From Maribacter huludaoensis (GTDB lineage: Bacteria; Bacteroidota; Bacteroidia; Flavobacteriales; Flavobacteriaceae): DNA of 64,000 nt. Shown here one piece after another: positions 34,517 through 44,700 of the stretch. Both the position numbers and the translations under genes were made by a program. The notes below the pieces were generated by a model, which did no database searches, was not told the DNA's origin, and saw only the letters and a list, made by a program, of their open reading frames with translations. The stretch lies in contig NZ_JARKMS010000002.1 of assembly GCF_029350945.1 (NCBI RefSeq), positions 483,984 to 547,983 on the forward strand, in the 5' to 3' direction. The stretch's first letter is position 1. Each line of letters begins with the position of its first letter.

Positions 34517-36691
34517 TTAATTGCTGTATTCCCAACTAAGAACTACAAATTCACAACGACGGTTCCACTCATGGTCTTCCTCTGAACAGGCGTCTTCCGT
34601 TGCACAGACCACTATAGGTTTAGACTCTCCGTATCCTTTGGATACCACTCTATCAGATTCAATTCCGTTTTTCACCAAGTAATCTTTGGCAGAATCTGCA
34701 CGTTTTTGAGAGAGGTCTTTATTATATCCTCTATTGCCACGTATATCTGTATGCGTACCAATTTCAATGACCATACCCGGGTTTTTCTTCATAATATCTA
34801 TGACCGTTTGTAAACGCTCCCTAGACTCTCTGCGCAGGTACCACAAACTATAATCAAAATGGATCTCTTCGGTTTGTATTATGGTACGGTCAGCTTCTTT
34901 AACAAGTGCATTTTGAGTTTTTATGGCATCTTCTATTTTCTTTGCCAATGCCTTCTCCGCTTTTGCTTTTTCTGCAATGCGTTTTTGTGTTAAACGTTCT
35001 GCTTCTTCAATACGTTGTTTTTCTGCTAATAGTGCAGCTTTTTTATCTGCTTCCAACTTTTTAGCAGCCATTTGTTCTGTGCGTAGTCTTTCAGATTCTT
35101 GCTTTTCTTGCAATGCTAGTGCTTCTGTTTTTTGTTTTTCTAGGATGGAATATAAAGACATGGAAGCATCATGTTCCACATTTCTTTCTTTTGTACTACG
35201 GATGTTCTTGGCATTACCCTCATACCCATTTTTCTCTGCCTTGACCTCGTAGTATGTTGCACAGACAATATTAAAATCGAACGCACCATTTTCTTTGGTT
35301 AAACATGTGCCTATTACTTCATTATTTTCATCCAATAACGTTACCGTTGCACTTGCCAATGGTAGTGCAGTGGTACGGTCGGTTATGATACCAGTAATAA
35401 ATTGTGCACAATTTTCAATCGTCAGATCCTTGGTTACGCTAAAACTATAGATATCATCGCTGCCTTTACCGGATGGTCTATTACTTGCAAAATATCCTGA
35501 TGCATTATCACTATTCAATACATAGGAGAAATCATCATAACCGCTGTTTACGGGAAGGCCTAAATTATCAGGTTTTTGAAATGTTCCATTCTGGTCTTTG
35601 GAAATAAAAACATCTAAAAGACCAAATCCCGGGTGACCGTTCGATGAAAAATAAAGTGAATTATCAGAAGCTATAAATGGAAATTGCTCTTTCTTGTCCG
35701 TGTTGATTACACTACCTAAATTAACGGGAGTACTAAATGTGTTATCTGCTTGTAAGCTTGTTACATAAATATCAAAAGACCCGAATCCTCCCGGACGGTC
35801 CGAAGAGAAATATAGTTTTGTGCCATCGGTATTCAAAGCAGGGTGCTCGTTAGAAAAATCATCACTATTAAAGGATAGCTCCGTAACATTCTTCCATTCC
35901 CCGTCCACTAAATTTGCACTATAAATCTTTAGGTTTGAAACCTTTTTGTCATCTGTTTTGCGCTTGCCATTGTTGTAATTGTTTCTTGTAAAATACATGG
36001 TTGTACCGTTGGGTGCAATGGTAAATGATCCTTCATGTAATTTGGTGTTTACATGGTTAGATAAACTGATGCTAAGACTATCTCCCATTTGTATTTTGTC
36101 TATGGCGTGGGTGTAAATATCCAAATAATGTTGATTGTTCCAGCGATAGTTTTTTGAGGTCGATTTTTTATGCGAAGCGGTATACCAAAGTGCATCGCCA
36201 ACCTGCATTGCACCAAATTCTGAAGTGGTGGTATTCAGTTCACTGTTTTCAATAGTGAAACGATTCCCTATGGCACTTACATTTTCTAGATATGTAATCC
36301 CTTCTTTTAGTTGCTGTAGTTGCGCCATATTACCTTCTTTGGTGTGATAGTCTATGAGAACATTATTTGCTTCTTCATATTCGCCAATAGCTTTTAAAGA
36401 TTGATTCAGCTTAAAATAATACTGCTCATCTACGGTGTCGCCATAATTAGAAATTAGGTAATGGTACCAACGTGCCGATGCATTAAGGTCAAAGGTGTGG
36501 TAGTAGCTATCTGCTAAATTTTTAATGACCAAACTGCTTTTGTTGTTGGGCAATGCCGCTTCATATAAAGCAATGGCATCTGCATAGTATTTCTTTTCAA
36601 AAAGGTTGTTGGCACGTTTTAATTCTTCTTGTGCCCAGGCGGATTGAAAAACCCCTAGGAGTATGATAACGTATAATTGTATTTTTTTCAT
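34517..36691 (-). CDS. OmpA family protein with TPR, PD40 and carboxypeptidase-regulatory domains
   Basis: 724 residues from ATG 36691 (signal MKKIQLYVIILLGVFQSAWAQ); an upstream in-frame ATG at 36718 would overlap the previous gene and precede the signal. Order: TPR-like helices (about 25-130), WD40-like PD40 strands (for example GTKLYFSSDRPGGFGSFDIYV), a CarboxypepD_reg-like domain (GIITDRTTALPLASATVTL), a K/E/A-rich coiled coil, and a C-terminal OmpA domain (GTHTDIRGNRGYNKDLSQKRA) that binds peptidoglycan. This architecture is typical of proteins encoded beside porP/sprF genes, where it anchors the surface machinery to the wall. It starts 1 base after the porP stop. Confidence 0.9.
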   Translation of the reverse strand: MKKIQLYVIILLGVFQSAWAQEELKRANNLFEKKYYADAIALYEAALPNNKSSLVIKNLADSYYHTFDLNASARWYHYLISNYGDTVDEQYYFKLNQSLKAIGEYEEANNVLIDYHTKEGNMAQLQQLKEGITYLENVSAIGNRFTIENSELNTTTSEFGAMQVGDALWYTASHKKSTSKNYRWNNQHYLDIYTHAIDKIQMGDSLSISLSNHVNTKLHEGSFTIAPNGTTMYFTRNNYNNGKRKTDDKKVSNLKIYSANLVDGEWKNVTELSFNSDDFSNEHPALNTDGTKLYFSSDRPGGFGSFDIYVTSLQADNTFSTPVNLGSVINTDKKEQFPFIASDNSLYFSSNGHPGFGLLDVFISKDQNGTFQKPDNLGLPVNSGYDDFSYVLNSDNASGYFASNRPSGKGSDDIYSFSVTKDLTIENCAQFITGIITDRTTALPLASATVTLLDENNEVIGTCLTKENGAFDFNIVCATYYEVKAEKNGYEGNAKNIRSTKERNVEHDASMSLYSILEKQKTEALALQEKQESERLRTEQMAAKKLEADKKAALLAEKQRIEEAERLTQKRIAEKAKAEKALAKKIEDAIKTQNALVKEADRTIIQTEEIHFDYSLWYLRRESRERLQTVIDIMKKNPGMVIEIGTHTDIRGNRGYNKDLSQKRADSAKDYLVKNGIESDRVVSKGYGESKPIVVCATEDACSEEDHEWNRRCEFVVLSWEYSN

Positions 36692-36692
36692 T

Positions 36693-37646
36693 TTAGTAGA
36701 ATCTAGGTGATTTATCATAGCCTTTTTTAAGTCCCCAAAGGTCTAGGTTGAACAATACAAAAATTTCATGGGATCCATCATTGAATGCACCTAAATTAGA
36801 CAACGTGTAGTCATAAGCATAGCCAATACGTAAAGACGGTAGTACCGCAATATTGAACATGGCATTGACAGAGTCATCTAACCTGTAAGATATGCCGCCT
36901 TCAAAACGTTTGTTGAATAAAGCGTTGAGCGAAACATCTGCCGTTATTGGCGCTCCGGACACCATTTTTGTCAATACTGATGGCTTTAGCTTTAAATTTG
37001 AATTCACATCAAAAACATAACCCGCCATACCAAAAAGGTGAATGGCTTCTGATCCAATACGGTTTATGCCATCTCTATTTTCTAAATGTTTAGATGTCAA
37101 TAAATTGGGTATGGATAGCCCTGCATAAAATTTGTCCCTGTTATAGAATGCACCAATACCCACATTAGGGAAGGTGTTGTTCATATTTTCATTGAATGCT
37201 GGATCGTCTTGTATTTCTGGGAGCCTAAAGCCATTGAAGTTAGTTTCAAAAGTAGTGACACCTCCTTTAAGGCCCAAGTTTAAATTACTTTGCTCGTCCA
37301 ATTTTAAAATATAGGCGAAATCAACATAAATGTTATTTTCTTTTAAAGAACCGTCGCCAATATCATCAGAGATAATAGAAGCTCCCATTTCAATTTTTTC
37401 CGATAACGGAGTATGGGCGAAAAAGGTCAATGTTTTTGGTGCGCCAACAGCATTTTCCCACTGGGTTCTATATAGCGTGCCAAAATTAAGCATACCTGGA
37501 TCGTTAGTGGTATACGCTGGGTTGACCACGTTCATATTGTACATGTATTGCGTGTACTGCGGGTCTTGCTGACCTTGCAGTTGTATCAAGAACAAAAGCA
37601 TTACTATGCAGATGCCCCAAGTGGTGTTTGTTATTTTTTTATGCAT
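36693..37646 (-). CDS. PorP/SprF family type IX secretion membrane protein
   Basis: 317 residues with signal peptide ending near LIQLQGQ. The hallmark start DPQYTQYMYNMNVVNPAYTTND and the beta-strand pattern to the C-terminal WGLKKGYDK identify the PorP/SprF outer membrane family. SprF is needed for secretion of the adhesin SprB by the T9SS, and paralogues usually serve a neighbouring type B cargo. The neighbour upstream (3-base gap) encodes exactly such a cargo and the gene downstream encodes the OmpA partner, so this is a dedicated secretion cassette. Confidence 0.94.
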   Translation of the reverse strand: MHKKITNTTWGICIVMLLFLIQLQGQQDPQYTQYMYNMNVVNPAYTTNDPGMLNFGTLYRTQWENAVGAPKTLTFFAHTPLSEKIEMGASIISDDIGDGSLKENNIYVDFAYILKLDEQSNLNLGLKGGVTTFETNFNGFRLPEIQDDPAFNENMNNTFPNVGIGAFYNRDKFYAGLSIPNLLTSKHLENRDGINRIGSEAIHLFGMAGYVFDVNSNLKLKPSVLTKMVSGAPITADVSLNALFNKRFEGGISYRLDDSVNAMFNIAVLPSLRIGYAYDYTLSNLGAFNDGSHEIFVLFNLDLWGLKKGYDKSPRFY

Positions 37647-37649
37647 GGG

Positions 37650-40502
37650 TTATCTGTTTAAGTATAAGCGCCCTTGAATAGGCTCTGAATTGTCTTTGTT
37701 ATAATTGATGATATAAAAGTAAACTCCGTTTGGTGCCGTGGCAGAACCATTTCTACCATCCCAAGCAGGATTGTTAATGTCGCCCTTAAATAATGAAGTA
37801 CCGTATCTGTTCAATATTTCTAAGGTGAAATCAGGGAAAATGGTTTCTATATTCGGAACAAAAAAGGTGTCGTTTCTGCCATCATCATTAGGTGAGAATC
37901 CGTCCGGAATAAAGAAATCATAATTTTCAGGATCACAATTGCTAAAGTCTATAGTTACGGGAACACGTGTTGCAGAAGAACATCCGGTAACGGAATTATA
38001 ATTTTCAGCATAATACACGGTGTCTTTAAGTAACGGAGTGTCATCTGTTAGCGCTGTACTGCCAGTTTCGGTTATAAACCAGAATACTTCATTTGCTGTT
38101 TCGTTTTCTAAAGTCCGTAATGCTACAACGGTAGGGTCATCCAGACCACAAACGGTCAACATGTCTGATGATAGGGTAGTTGGAGCTACAGAAATTACTG
38201 TTGGTGATATTTCTATACGTTCTTGGCTATTACAGCCACCGGTGTTGGTAGCCGCAAAATAAGATTGACCGTTTACCAATACTGTTGATGCCTCTATTTC
38301 GCTACCACCTGTAGCTGCATTAAACCAAGTAACGGAACTGCCTGCGGCAACATCTACCATAACATTCGCTAAAGTAGGGTTCGTTTCTGCGCAGAACAAT
38401 GGGTTAATATTAGTAATGGTTGGTGCATTAGGATTGCTGAAATTGACCGTTATCTGAACACGATCGGTACCTTCGCAATTGGTAAGAGGGTCACTATTGG
38501 TAACAAAATAATCTTCACCATTTTCAAGTGGCGTTGAAATAGGTAAAATATCATTGTCTGTTGCAGTTTCATAAAACAAGACATCTCCTTCTGCGGTAAC
38601 TTGAATATCCATCAAAGTTGGTGTAACGGTAAAATCACTTAAACAGAAGGTTTGTATGGCATTTGCCACAGGAGCTTCTGGCATTCCGCCACGAGAGAAA
38701 TTTTCATTTTCCTCGAATTCAAAATCTAAACGACAAGGTGTAGTGTCATCTTGAATGCTACGTACATTGGCTGTATAATTACCAATAGGTAGCGCGTCTA
38801 CATCTATTTGATATGCTGCCGTACCCCCTGTAAAATTAATGGTGTTAGTGGTCAACACGGTATTGGAACCTAATTCTGTAACATCATATGTTATGGTATA
38901 GGTGCCATCTGGTAAAATAGGCGCATCTACCAAAACATCTATTTGTGTGGCATCGCAATTATTGTCAACAATAAGGTCTAGCTGAATAGCATCTGGTAAA
39001 GGAATTACGGTAAAAGTCTCTACTAATGGGCAACTTGTTTCATAAATATCTGTTATTGTAGGTCTTATACTGTACTCGCCTTCTAAGCTGAAATTAGTTG
39101 CAGGTACCGTGAACGAAGCGTTCCCATCTGTAAATTCAAGCTCAAAAGGATCAGAATCTAAGATGCTACCACTAGGGGTTGTTAAGGAATATGTTGTTGT
39201 GAAATATCCGCTTGCAAAATTGCCGTCCTCATCTAGGATATCAGTTATTTGAATAGTATTGTCTGTCTGTACACATATATCATTGGCAGTAATATCTGAA
39301 CTGGTCACTAAAAAAGTGGTTGTTGGTACAATGACCCTAGGGCAAACATCTCGGGGAGGTGTTACGCTTCTAATACCAATGACTTCTAAGGTAACCTCTT
39401 CATTTAAAGGTACTAGGCCTTGGTCTATTACAAAACTCCCATTTCCGTCTAATAGTGTTGTTGGGGATTCCCCAAAAGAGTTGTTAACGAGATATTGTAG
39501 CAAAAAATCGCCATTGAACAGGAGTGTGTCGTCATACTCAAGATCAACGACATATGCCGACCCAACACAGATGTCAACGGTTTCTACTGTGCCATTTAAT
39601 TTGGGCAATATTCTAATGCTAACCTCTGAAATTCGTTTTTCACACACTGGGTGACTTGGGAAAACGGTGTAATTGAAGGTAAAATCGGCATACCCAAAAT
39701 TATCGTACATTTCTTGAATGTTAATGACAGAATCGTTTAGGTCACTTAATTGATCGGTTCCATTTTCTGTCCATGTTCCATTAGGGTCCTCACCTATTAA
39801 ATGTTCACTAAGGTTAAATGCCGTATATGCTGATAGATCATCACCGGCACAAAAAGTTAATACTGGAGCAAAACCTGCGTTTGGCGGTGGGTGCACTTCT
39901 AGAATTACGGTAGACGTTCTACCTAAACAACTATCAACGTTCGGTACGGTATAGGTAAAAGTGTAAATACCTGGACCTGCTTGTTGGGCATTGAAAAAAT
40001 TATCCTCTAACTGACCCGTAAATGTGCTAGGGTCTTCTTGCCAAAGACCATTAAAATCTTGAACTTTTCCGTCTACATTGCTGCCAAGAAAACCATGAAG
40101 GTTAACGTTAGGGTCATCTCCGCAGGCATTGGCACTACCATCAATATTATCTTCTCCAGGGTAACCGCCTAAGGTTATGGATACGGTAGCCGTTTCATTA
40201 CAATCAGTATTTGTATATACAAAGGAATGTGTGCCATAATTATTAATGCGCCAGAGATCAACGATTCCCGTACTTTGATTTAAAGCGTAGAAATTTTCTG
40301 GATTTGTGGTGGACCATGTGCCGCCAGCAGTAGGTGAGCCGCCTAATCTTGGGAATAATGCAAAGTTTCTATTGGTGTCGTCCGCATCCTTTTCGCAAAC
40401 TACAACACTGGCATCATTTCCTGCACATTGCGCTTGTACCATGGTGGTGAAACCAAACGTAAAGAACAGTATGGCTAAGAACCTAATTTTTAATTTATTC
40501 AT
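37650..40502 (-). CDS. adhesin-like T9SS cargo with gliding-motility-associated C-terminal domain
   Basis: 950 residues from ATG 40502 (signal MNKLKIRFLAILFFTFGFTTMVQAQ); the in-frame ATG at 40529 would add nine residues before the signal. The body is a series of Ig-like/PKD-like beta domains with paired cysteines and repeated elements such as TATDNDILPISTPLENGEDYFVT. The C-terminus (PDGFSPNDDGRNDTFFVPNIE...NPAWDGRNG...NGVYFYII) is the type B sorting domain (CHU_C) used for T9SS export in SprB-like proteins. It is probably attached at the cell surface. It is first in the cassette with porP and ompA. Confidence 0.92.
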   Translation of the reverse strand: MNKLKIRFLAILFFTFGFTTMVQAQCAGNDASVVVCEKDADDTNRNFALFPRLGGSPTAGGTWSTTNPENFYALNQSTGIVDLWRINNYGTHSFVYTNTDCNETATVSITLGGYPGEDNIDGSANACGDDPNVNLHGFLGSNVDGKVQDFNGLWQEDPSTFTGQLEDNFFNAQQAGPGIYTFTYTVPNVDSCLGRTSTVILEVHPPPNAGFAPVLTFCAGDDLSAYTAFNLSEHLIGEDPNGTWTENGTDQLSDLNDSVINIQEMYDNFGYADFTFNYTVFPSHPVCEKRISEVSIRILPKLNGTVETVDICVGSAYVVDLEYDDTLLFNGDFLLQYLVNNSFGESPTTLLDGNGSFVIDQGLVPLNEEVTLEVIGIRSVTPPRDVCPRVIVPTTTFLVTSSDITANDICVQTDNTIQITDILDEDGNFASGYFTTTYSLTTPSGSILDSDPFELEFTDGNASFTVPATNFSLEGEYSIRPTITDIYETSCPLVETFTVIPLPDAIQLDLIVDNNCDATQIDVLVDAPILPDGTYTITYDVTELGSNTVLTTNTINFTGGTAAYQIDVDALPIGNYTANVRSIQDDTTPCRLDFEFEENENFSRGGMPEAPVANAIQTFCLSDFTVTPTLMDIQVTAEGDVLFYETATDNDILPISTPLENGEDYFVTNSDPLTNCEGTDRVQITVNFSNPNAPTITNINPLFCAETNPTLANVMVDVAAGSSVTWFNAATGGSEIEASTVLVNGQSYFAATNTGGCNSQERIEISPTVISVAPTTLSSDMLTVCGLDDPTVVALRTLENETANEVFWFITETGSTALTDDTPLLKDTVYYAENYNSVTGCSSATRVPVTIDFSNCDPENYDFFIPDGFSPNDDGRNDTFFVPNIETIFPDFTLEILNRYGTSLFKGDINNPAWDGRNGSATAPNGVYFYIINYNKDNSEPIQGRLYLNR

Positions 40503-40702
40503 TAATAGGGGGTTGGTTGTTGAAAACAATATTGGAGGTTAAAAGTATTTGCCAAATTCTTTGTAAGAAATTATATGTTGTGAAATGTTAAAAATGTAGG
40601 GTGAATACTATTAATAATGATAGGAAGTGTTAAAATTTAATGTAATTCATCGATAATATATTGATTTTCTTACATGTTTATGTCGTCTTAGGTTTGTAAG
40701 AA

Positions 40703-40736
40703 TTGCTAAGTTTTAATTGCACAATACGTATCTTTA
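40703..40736 (+). promoter_or_regulatory. possible promoter of mpl
   Basis: TTG at 40703-40705, a 23-base spacer and TATCTTTA at 40729-40736 give a weak fit to the consensus. The predicted start near 40740 leaves a 14-base leader. Confidence 0.3.
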
Positions 40737-40753
40737 TGTCCTAAATTTTAGGA

Positions 40754-42115
40754 ATGCAAATACATTTTATTGCAATAGGGGGGAGTGCCATGCACAATTT
40801 GGCACTGGCCTTGGAACATAAAGGATATGTAATTACCGGTAGTGACGACGTCATTTTTGAACCTTCTAAATCAAGATTGGCGGCAAAAGGTTTATTGCCC
40901 CTAGAATTTGGTTGGTTTCCTGAAAAAATAACGGAGGAACTTGATGCAATCGTTCTAGGTATGCATGCCAAAGCTGATAATCCAGAATTGTTAAAAGCGC
41001 AAGAACTGGGAATCACCATTTATTCTTATCCAGAGTTCTTATATGAGCAATCTAAAAATAAAACTAGAGTGGTCATTGGTGGTAGTCACGGTAAAACGAC
41101 CATTACATCTATGATTCTTCATGTACTTAATTTTCATGATATTGAAGTAGATTATATGGTAGGTGCGCAGTTAGATGGCTTTGATAGAATGGTACACCTG
41201 ACCGAGGATAACGATTTTATAGTTTTAGAGGGCGATGAGTATTTGTCTTCGCCTATAGACCGTAGACCTAAATTTCATTTATACCAGCCAAATATTGCCT
41301 TGCTAAGTGGAATAGCATGGGATCATATCAATGTATTCCCAACTTTTGAGAACTATGTTGAGCAATTTAAAATATTTGTAGACAGTATTGTAAATGGCGG
41401 GTCTATTACATATAATGTTGAAGATGAGATAGTAAAAGAGGTAGTTGAAGCTTCTGAAAATGCCATTAGAAAATTGCCTTATACTACACCTGAATACAAC
41501 GTTGAAGATGGTGAAACTTTGTTAGAGACTAACGAAGGCCCTATGCCTATAGAAGTTTTTGGTAAGCATAATCTAAGTAATTTGGCAGGTGCAAAGTGGA
41601 TTTGCCAAAACATGGGTGTTGATGAAGATGATTTTTACGAAGCTATTGCTACTTTTAAAGGAGCGTCTAAACGTTTAGAGAAAATAGCCGAAGGGAATAC
41701 AAGTATAGCTTATAAAGATTTTGCACACTCCCCAAGTAAAGTAGCCGCTACTACAAAAGCCGTAAAGGAACAATACCCAAATAGAAAATTGATTGCTTGT
41801 TTAGAGTTGCATACGTACAGTAGTTTTAATCCGGAATTCTTAAAGGAATATAAAGGTGCTCTTGCTGCTGCCGATGAAGCGGTTATTTTCTTTTTGCCAG
41901 AATCTGTGGCCATTAAAAAACTTGAAGCCGTTACACCAACACAAATATCTGAAGCCTTTCAAAGAGAGGATTTAAACATATTTACGGACGCCATGTCTTT
42001 TCATGAGTTTGTGAAAAACAAAAAATACTCAAATTCCACTTTATTGTTAATGAGTTCGGGAAATTATGGTGGGCTAAATTTGGAAGAATTACGAAACATA
42101 ATCGTAAGTAATTAA
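40754..42115 (+). CDS. mpl: UDP-N-acetylmuramate:murein tripeptide ligase Mpl (Mur ligase family)
   Basis: 453 residues. The N-terminal nucleotide-binding part MQIHFIAIGGSAMHNLALAL, P-loop GGSHGKTTITSM (about 113-124), the Mur central element VLEGDEYLSSPIDRRPKF and C-terminal KDFAHSPSKVAATTKAV with the binding-domain motif are all present. Mpl rejoins L-Ala-gamma-D-Glu-mDAP tripeptide from old peptidoglycan to UDP-MurNAc. The wording 'Mpl' over MurC rests on length, the HFIAIGGSAMHNLA start and the HSPSK element. It is not in a mur/fts cluster, as expected for a recycling enzyme. Confidence 0.9.
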   Translation: MQIHFIAIGGSAMHNLALALEHKGYVITGSDDVIFEPSKSRLAAKGLLPLEFGWFPEKITEELDAIVLGMHAKADNPELLKAQELGITIYSYPEFLYEQSKNKTRVVIGGSHGKTTITSMILHVLNFHDIEVDYMVGAQLDGFDRMVHLTEDNDFIVLEGDEYLSSPIDRRPKFHLYQPNIALLSGIAWDHINVFPTFENYVEQFKIFVDSIVNGGSITYNVEDEIVKEVVEASENAIRKLPYTTPEYNVEDGETLLETNEGPMPIEVFGKHNLSNLAGAKWICQNMGVDEDDFYEAIATFKGASKRLEKIAEGNTSIAYKDFAHSPSKVAATTKAVKEQYPNRKLIACLELHTYSSFNPEFLKEYKGALAAADEAVIFFLPESVAIKKLEAVTPTQISEAFQREDLNIFTDAMSFHEFVKNKKYSNSTLLLMSSGNYGGLNLEELRNIIVSN

Positions 42116-42176
42116 TAGTGAGACAATAAATTGATGTGTTTTTCGTTTCATTTTCACTAATCATTACATGTAAATT

Positions 42177-42380
42177 ATGAAAAAATTGAACATTCCAGTA
42201 GTATTCTTTATTTTATTATGTGCTTTCTCATGTAGAGATACCGCAAAAGAACAAGAAGAATTAGATGCAACGTTAGATAAAATAGAAGCCGTTGAAGAAG
42301 ATTTAAAAGAAACTTCAAAAGAAGTAGAAAGTAAAGCAAAAGAGGTAGAATCTGCATTATCTGAATTAGATAGCATTTAA
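42177..42380 (+). CDS. small coiled-coil lipoprotein
   Basis: 67 residues with lipobox LLCAFSC (Cys19). The mature part is a charged helix rich in E, K and A with heptad character (ATLDKIEAVEEDLKETSKEV). I recognise no named family; the look is that of Lpp-like or membrane-stress small lipoproteins. The next gene starts 10 bases downstream with a similar charged helical composition, so the two are probably one operon with related envelope roles. Confidence 0.7.
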   Translation: MKKLNIPVVFFILLCAFSCRDTAKEQEELDATLDKIEAVEEDLKETSKEVESKAKEVESALSELDSI

Positions 42381-42390
42381 TAAAAAAGGT

Positions 42391-43164
<774 letters not shown>

Positions 43165-43189
43165 CCTTCATTAAATAACAGTTTGTAAG

Positions 43190-43218
43190 CCCTTGTAATT
43201 TTTGCAAGGGTTTTTTTT
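43190..43218 (+). terminator. intrinsic terminator
   Basis: Stem CCCTTG (43190-43195) / CAAGGG (43205-43210), extendable by a T-G wobble and two A-T pairs, followed by T8. Confidence 0.85.
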
Positions 43219-43470
43219 GCTAAAAACTGAATATACATGACATGATTATTTTATTAGATTCCAAATTATCTTAAATAGTTGTCTAGGGGATTAGCATATA
43301 ATTAGAAAGTAAAAGATAAGAATAGAGTAAACAGCTTTGTGTAGAGGGCAAAGTGAATAGTACAAAATATTAAGTATTAAGCAAAGAGTTTGTATAGAGA
43401 AAATAGAGACTGGAAAATTGGGTAAAAAGTAACAAGCTTTTTTGCTATTGAACTTGGACTTTTATTTTTT

Positions 43471-43491
43471 CCAACAACCAACAACCAACAA
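43471..43491. repeat. CCAACAA tandem repeat, three copies
   Basis: Three exact copies of CCAACAA, ending 5 bases before the stop codon of the leftward DUF1569 gene. It is short and probably neutral. Confidence 0.8.
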
Positions 43492-43496
43492 CTAAA

Positions 43497-43940
43497 TTAT
43501 ACTCCAAACTGTTTTAAGTGGTGGTCTAAATGTTTGTATTCCAGTTGTCCCCATTGTTCAGGTGTAAAAACTCCAAAAGCAGGGTGAGGGTACCATTTAT
43601 CTCTGGTACGAACCGCATAGAAATCATCTATCAACGATTTTAATTTCGCTATTTCTTTTTTGAAGTCCTTCTCATCGGCTGTTTTCATTAGAGATGAGGT
43701 CGGTAAGTTTTTTCTCCAAGGCTTTTCGTTGTAAAGCGATTTTTTAAAAAATGTTCTAACGAACCAATTGCCTTTAGAGGAATTCGGCTTATTGGTTATG
43801 GCCAATTGTAATGGATATTGGCAATGCCAGGCCATCTGCCCTACGGTCATTTTGCCCCAACCTTTTTTAGAATTTTCAGAGAGCTTTTCAATTCTGGATG
43901 TTATATCTTGGTAACCATCTTCCGTTAATAATGATTTCAT
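43497..43940 (-). CDS. DUF1569 (DinB-like) protein
   Basis: 147 residues. The start with KMTVGQMAWHCQYPLQLAI and the end with FGVFTPEQWGQLEYKHLDHHLKQFG match the DUF1569 family, a DinB-like four-helix bundle with possible metal-binding histidines (WHCQ, HLDHHL). The function is unknown; DinB relatives include thiol-dependent transferases. It diverges from radC across 61 bases. Confidence 0.82.
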   Translation of the reverse strand: MKSLLTEDGYQDITSRIEKLSENSKKGWGKMTVGQMAWHCQYPLQLAITNKPNSSKGNWFVRTFFKKSLYNEKPWRKNLPTSSLMKTADEKDFKKEIAKLKSLIDDFYAVRTRDKWYPHPAFGVFTPEQWGQLEYKHLDHHLKQFGV

Positions 43941-43989
43941 GATCGTTTTTTAAATGATGCATAAATTTACCATAAAATAATTAGTTCTG

Positions 43990-43997
43990 TATCTTTA
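43990..43997 (+). promoter_or_regulatory. -7 element of radC, abutting the start codon
   Basis: TATCTTTA ends 4 bases before the ATG at 44002. A start point 4 bases after the element would give an essentially leaderless mRNA. Confidence 0.4.
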
Positions 43998-44001
43998 GCC
44001 A

Positions 44002-44700
44002 ATGCACGATAAATCCACTTCATTTTCCATTAAAAATTGGTCAGATGACGATAAGCCTAGAGAAAAACTGGTACAAAAGGGGCGTTCCGTACTTTCAGAT
44101 GCTGAGTTGATCGCTATTTTAATAGGCTCGGGCAGTAGGTCTGAAAGTGCGGTAGAATTGTCTAAGCGTATTTTATCATCGGTAGATAACAATCTTAATG
44201 AATTGGGCAGACTTTCCATTAAGCAATTAATGGCTTTTAAAGGAATAGGAGAGGCAAAGGCGGTAAGTATTGCGGCAGCATTGGAAGTAGGAAGAAGGCG
44301 TAGAGGGGAAGACGCCGCTAAAATAGAGAAAATAGGAAGTAGCAAAGATGTATTTGAAATATTACAACCGCTGCTTGGCGATTTGGAGCATGAAGAATTT
44401 TGGATCCTTTTTCTTAACAACTCCAATAAGGTACTGCACAAGGCACAGTTAAGTAAAGGAGGAATAACGGGTACTTTGGTAGATGTTCGCATTGTTATGA
44501 AACAGGCCTTAGAGTTAGGGGCAGTAGCAATTATTCTTGCGCATAACCACCCTTCGGGTACGTTAAGACCTAGTACGGCCGATAAGCAGATTACTCAAAA
44601 ATTAAAAATTGCGAGCGAAACTTTAGATATTAAAGTGTTAGATCATTTGATCATTACCCAAAAAAGTTACTATAGCTTTGCCGACGAAAAAATTTTATAG
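44002..44700 (+). CDS. radC: RadC family protein (UPF0758, JAMM/MPN domain)
   Basis: 232 residues. The N-terminal helix-hairpin-helix part (LMAFKGIGEAKAVSIAAALEVGRR) is followed by an MPN/JAMM domain with LAHNHPSGTLRPSTADKQIT (His181, His183 and downstream Ser/Asp) and an upstream Glu in EEFWILFLNN. The fold suggests a metal-dependent hydrolase. The old link to DNA repair is uncertain, and the molecular function of RadC is still unsettled. The stop is directly followed by the ATG of the next gene. Confidence 0.95.
   Translation: MHDKSTSFSIKNWSDDDKPREKLVQKGRSVLSDAELIAILIGSGSRSESAVELSKRILSSVDNNLNELGRLSIKQLMAFKGIGEAKAVSIAAALEVGRRRRGEDAAKIEKIGSSKDVFEILQPLLGDLEHEEFWILFLNNSNKVLHKAQLSKGGITGTLVDVRIVMKQALELGAVAIILAHNHPSGTLRPSTADKQITQKLKIASETLDIKVLDHLIITQKSYYSFADEKIL

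Larger units (their letters stand above)
43165..43496. other. intergenic region with terminator and 7-base repeats
   Basis: 332 AT-rich bases between convergent genes. It holds the terminator at 43190 and the CCAACAA triplet at 43471; between them (43220-43470) no ORF, RNA gene or clear motif was seen. Confidence 0.55.

Noticed and set aside
34517-36691. Possible adjacent toxin or defence function because of coiled coil and WD40-like repeats
   Set aside because: The OmpA C-terminus, signal peptide and neighbouring porP gene explain the architecture as envelope-associated.
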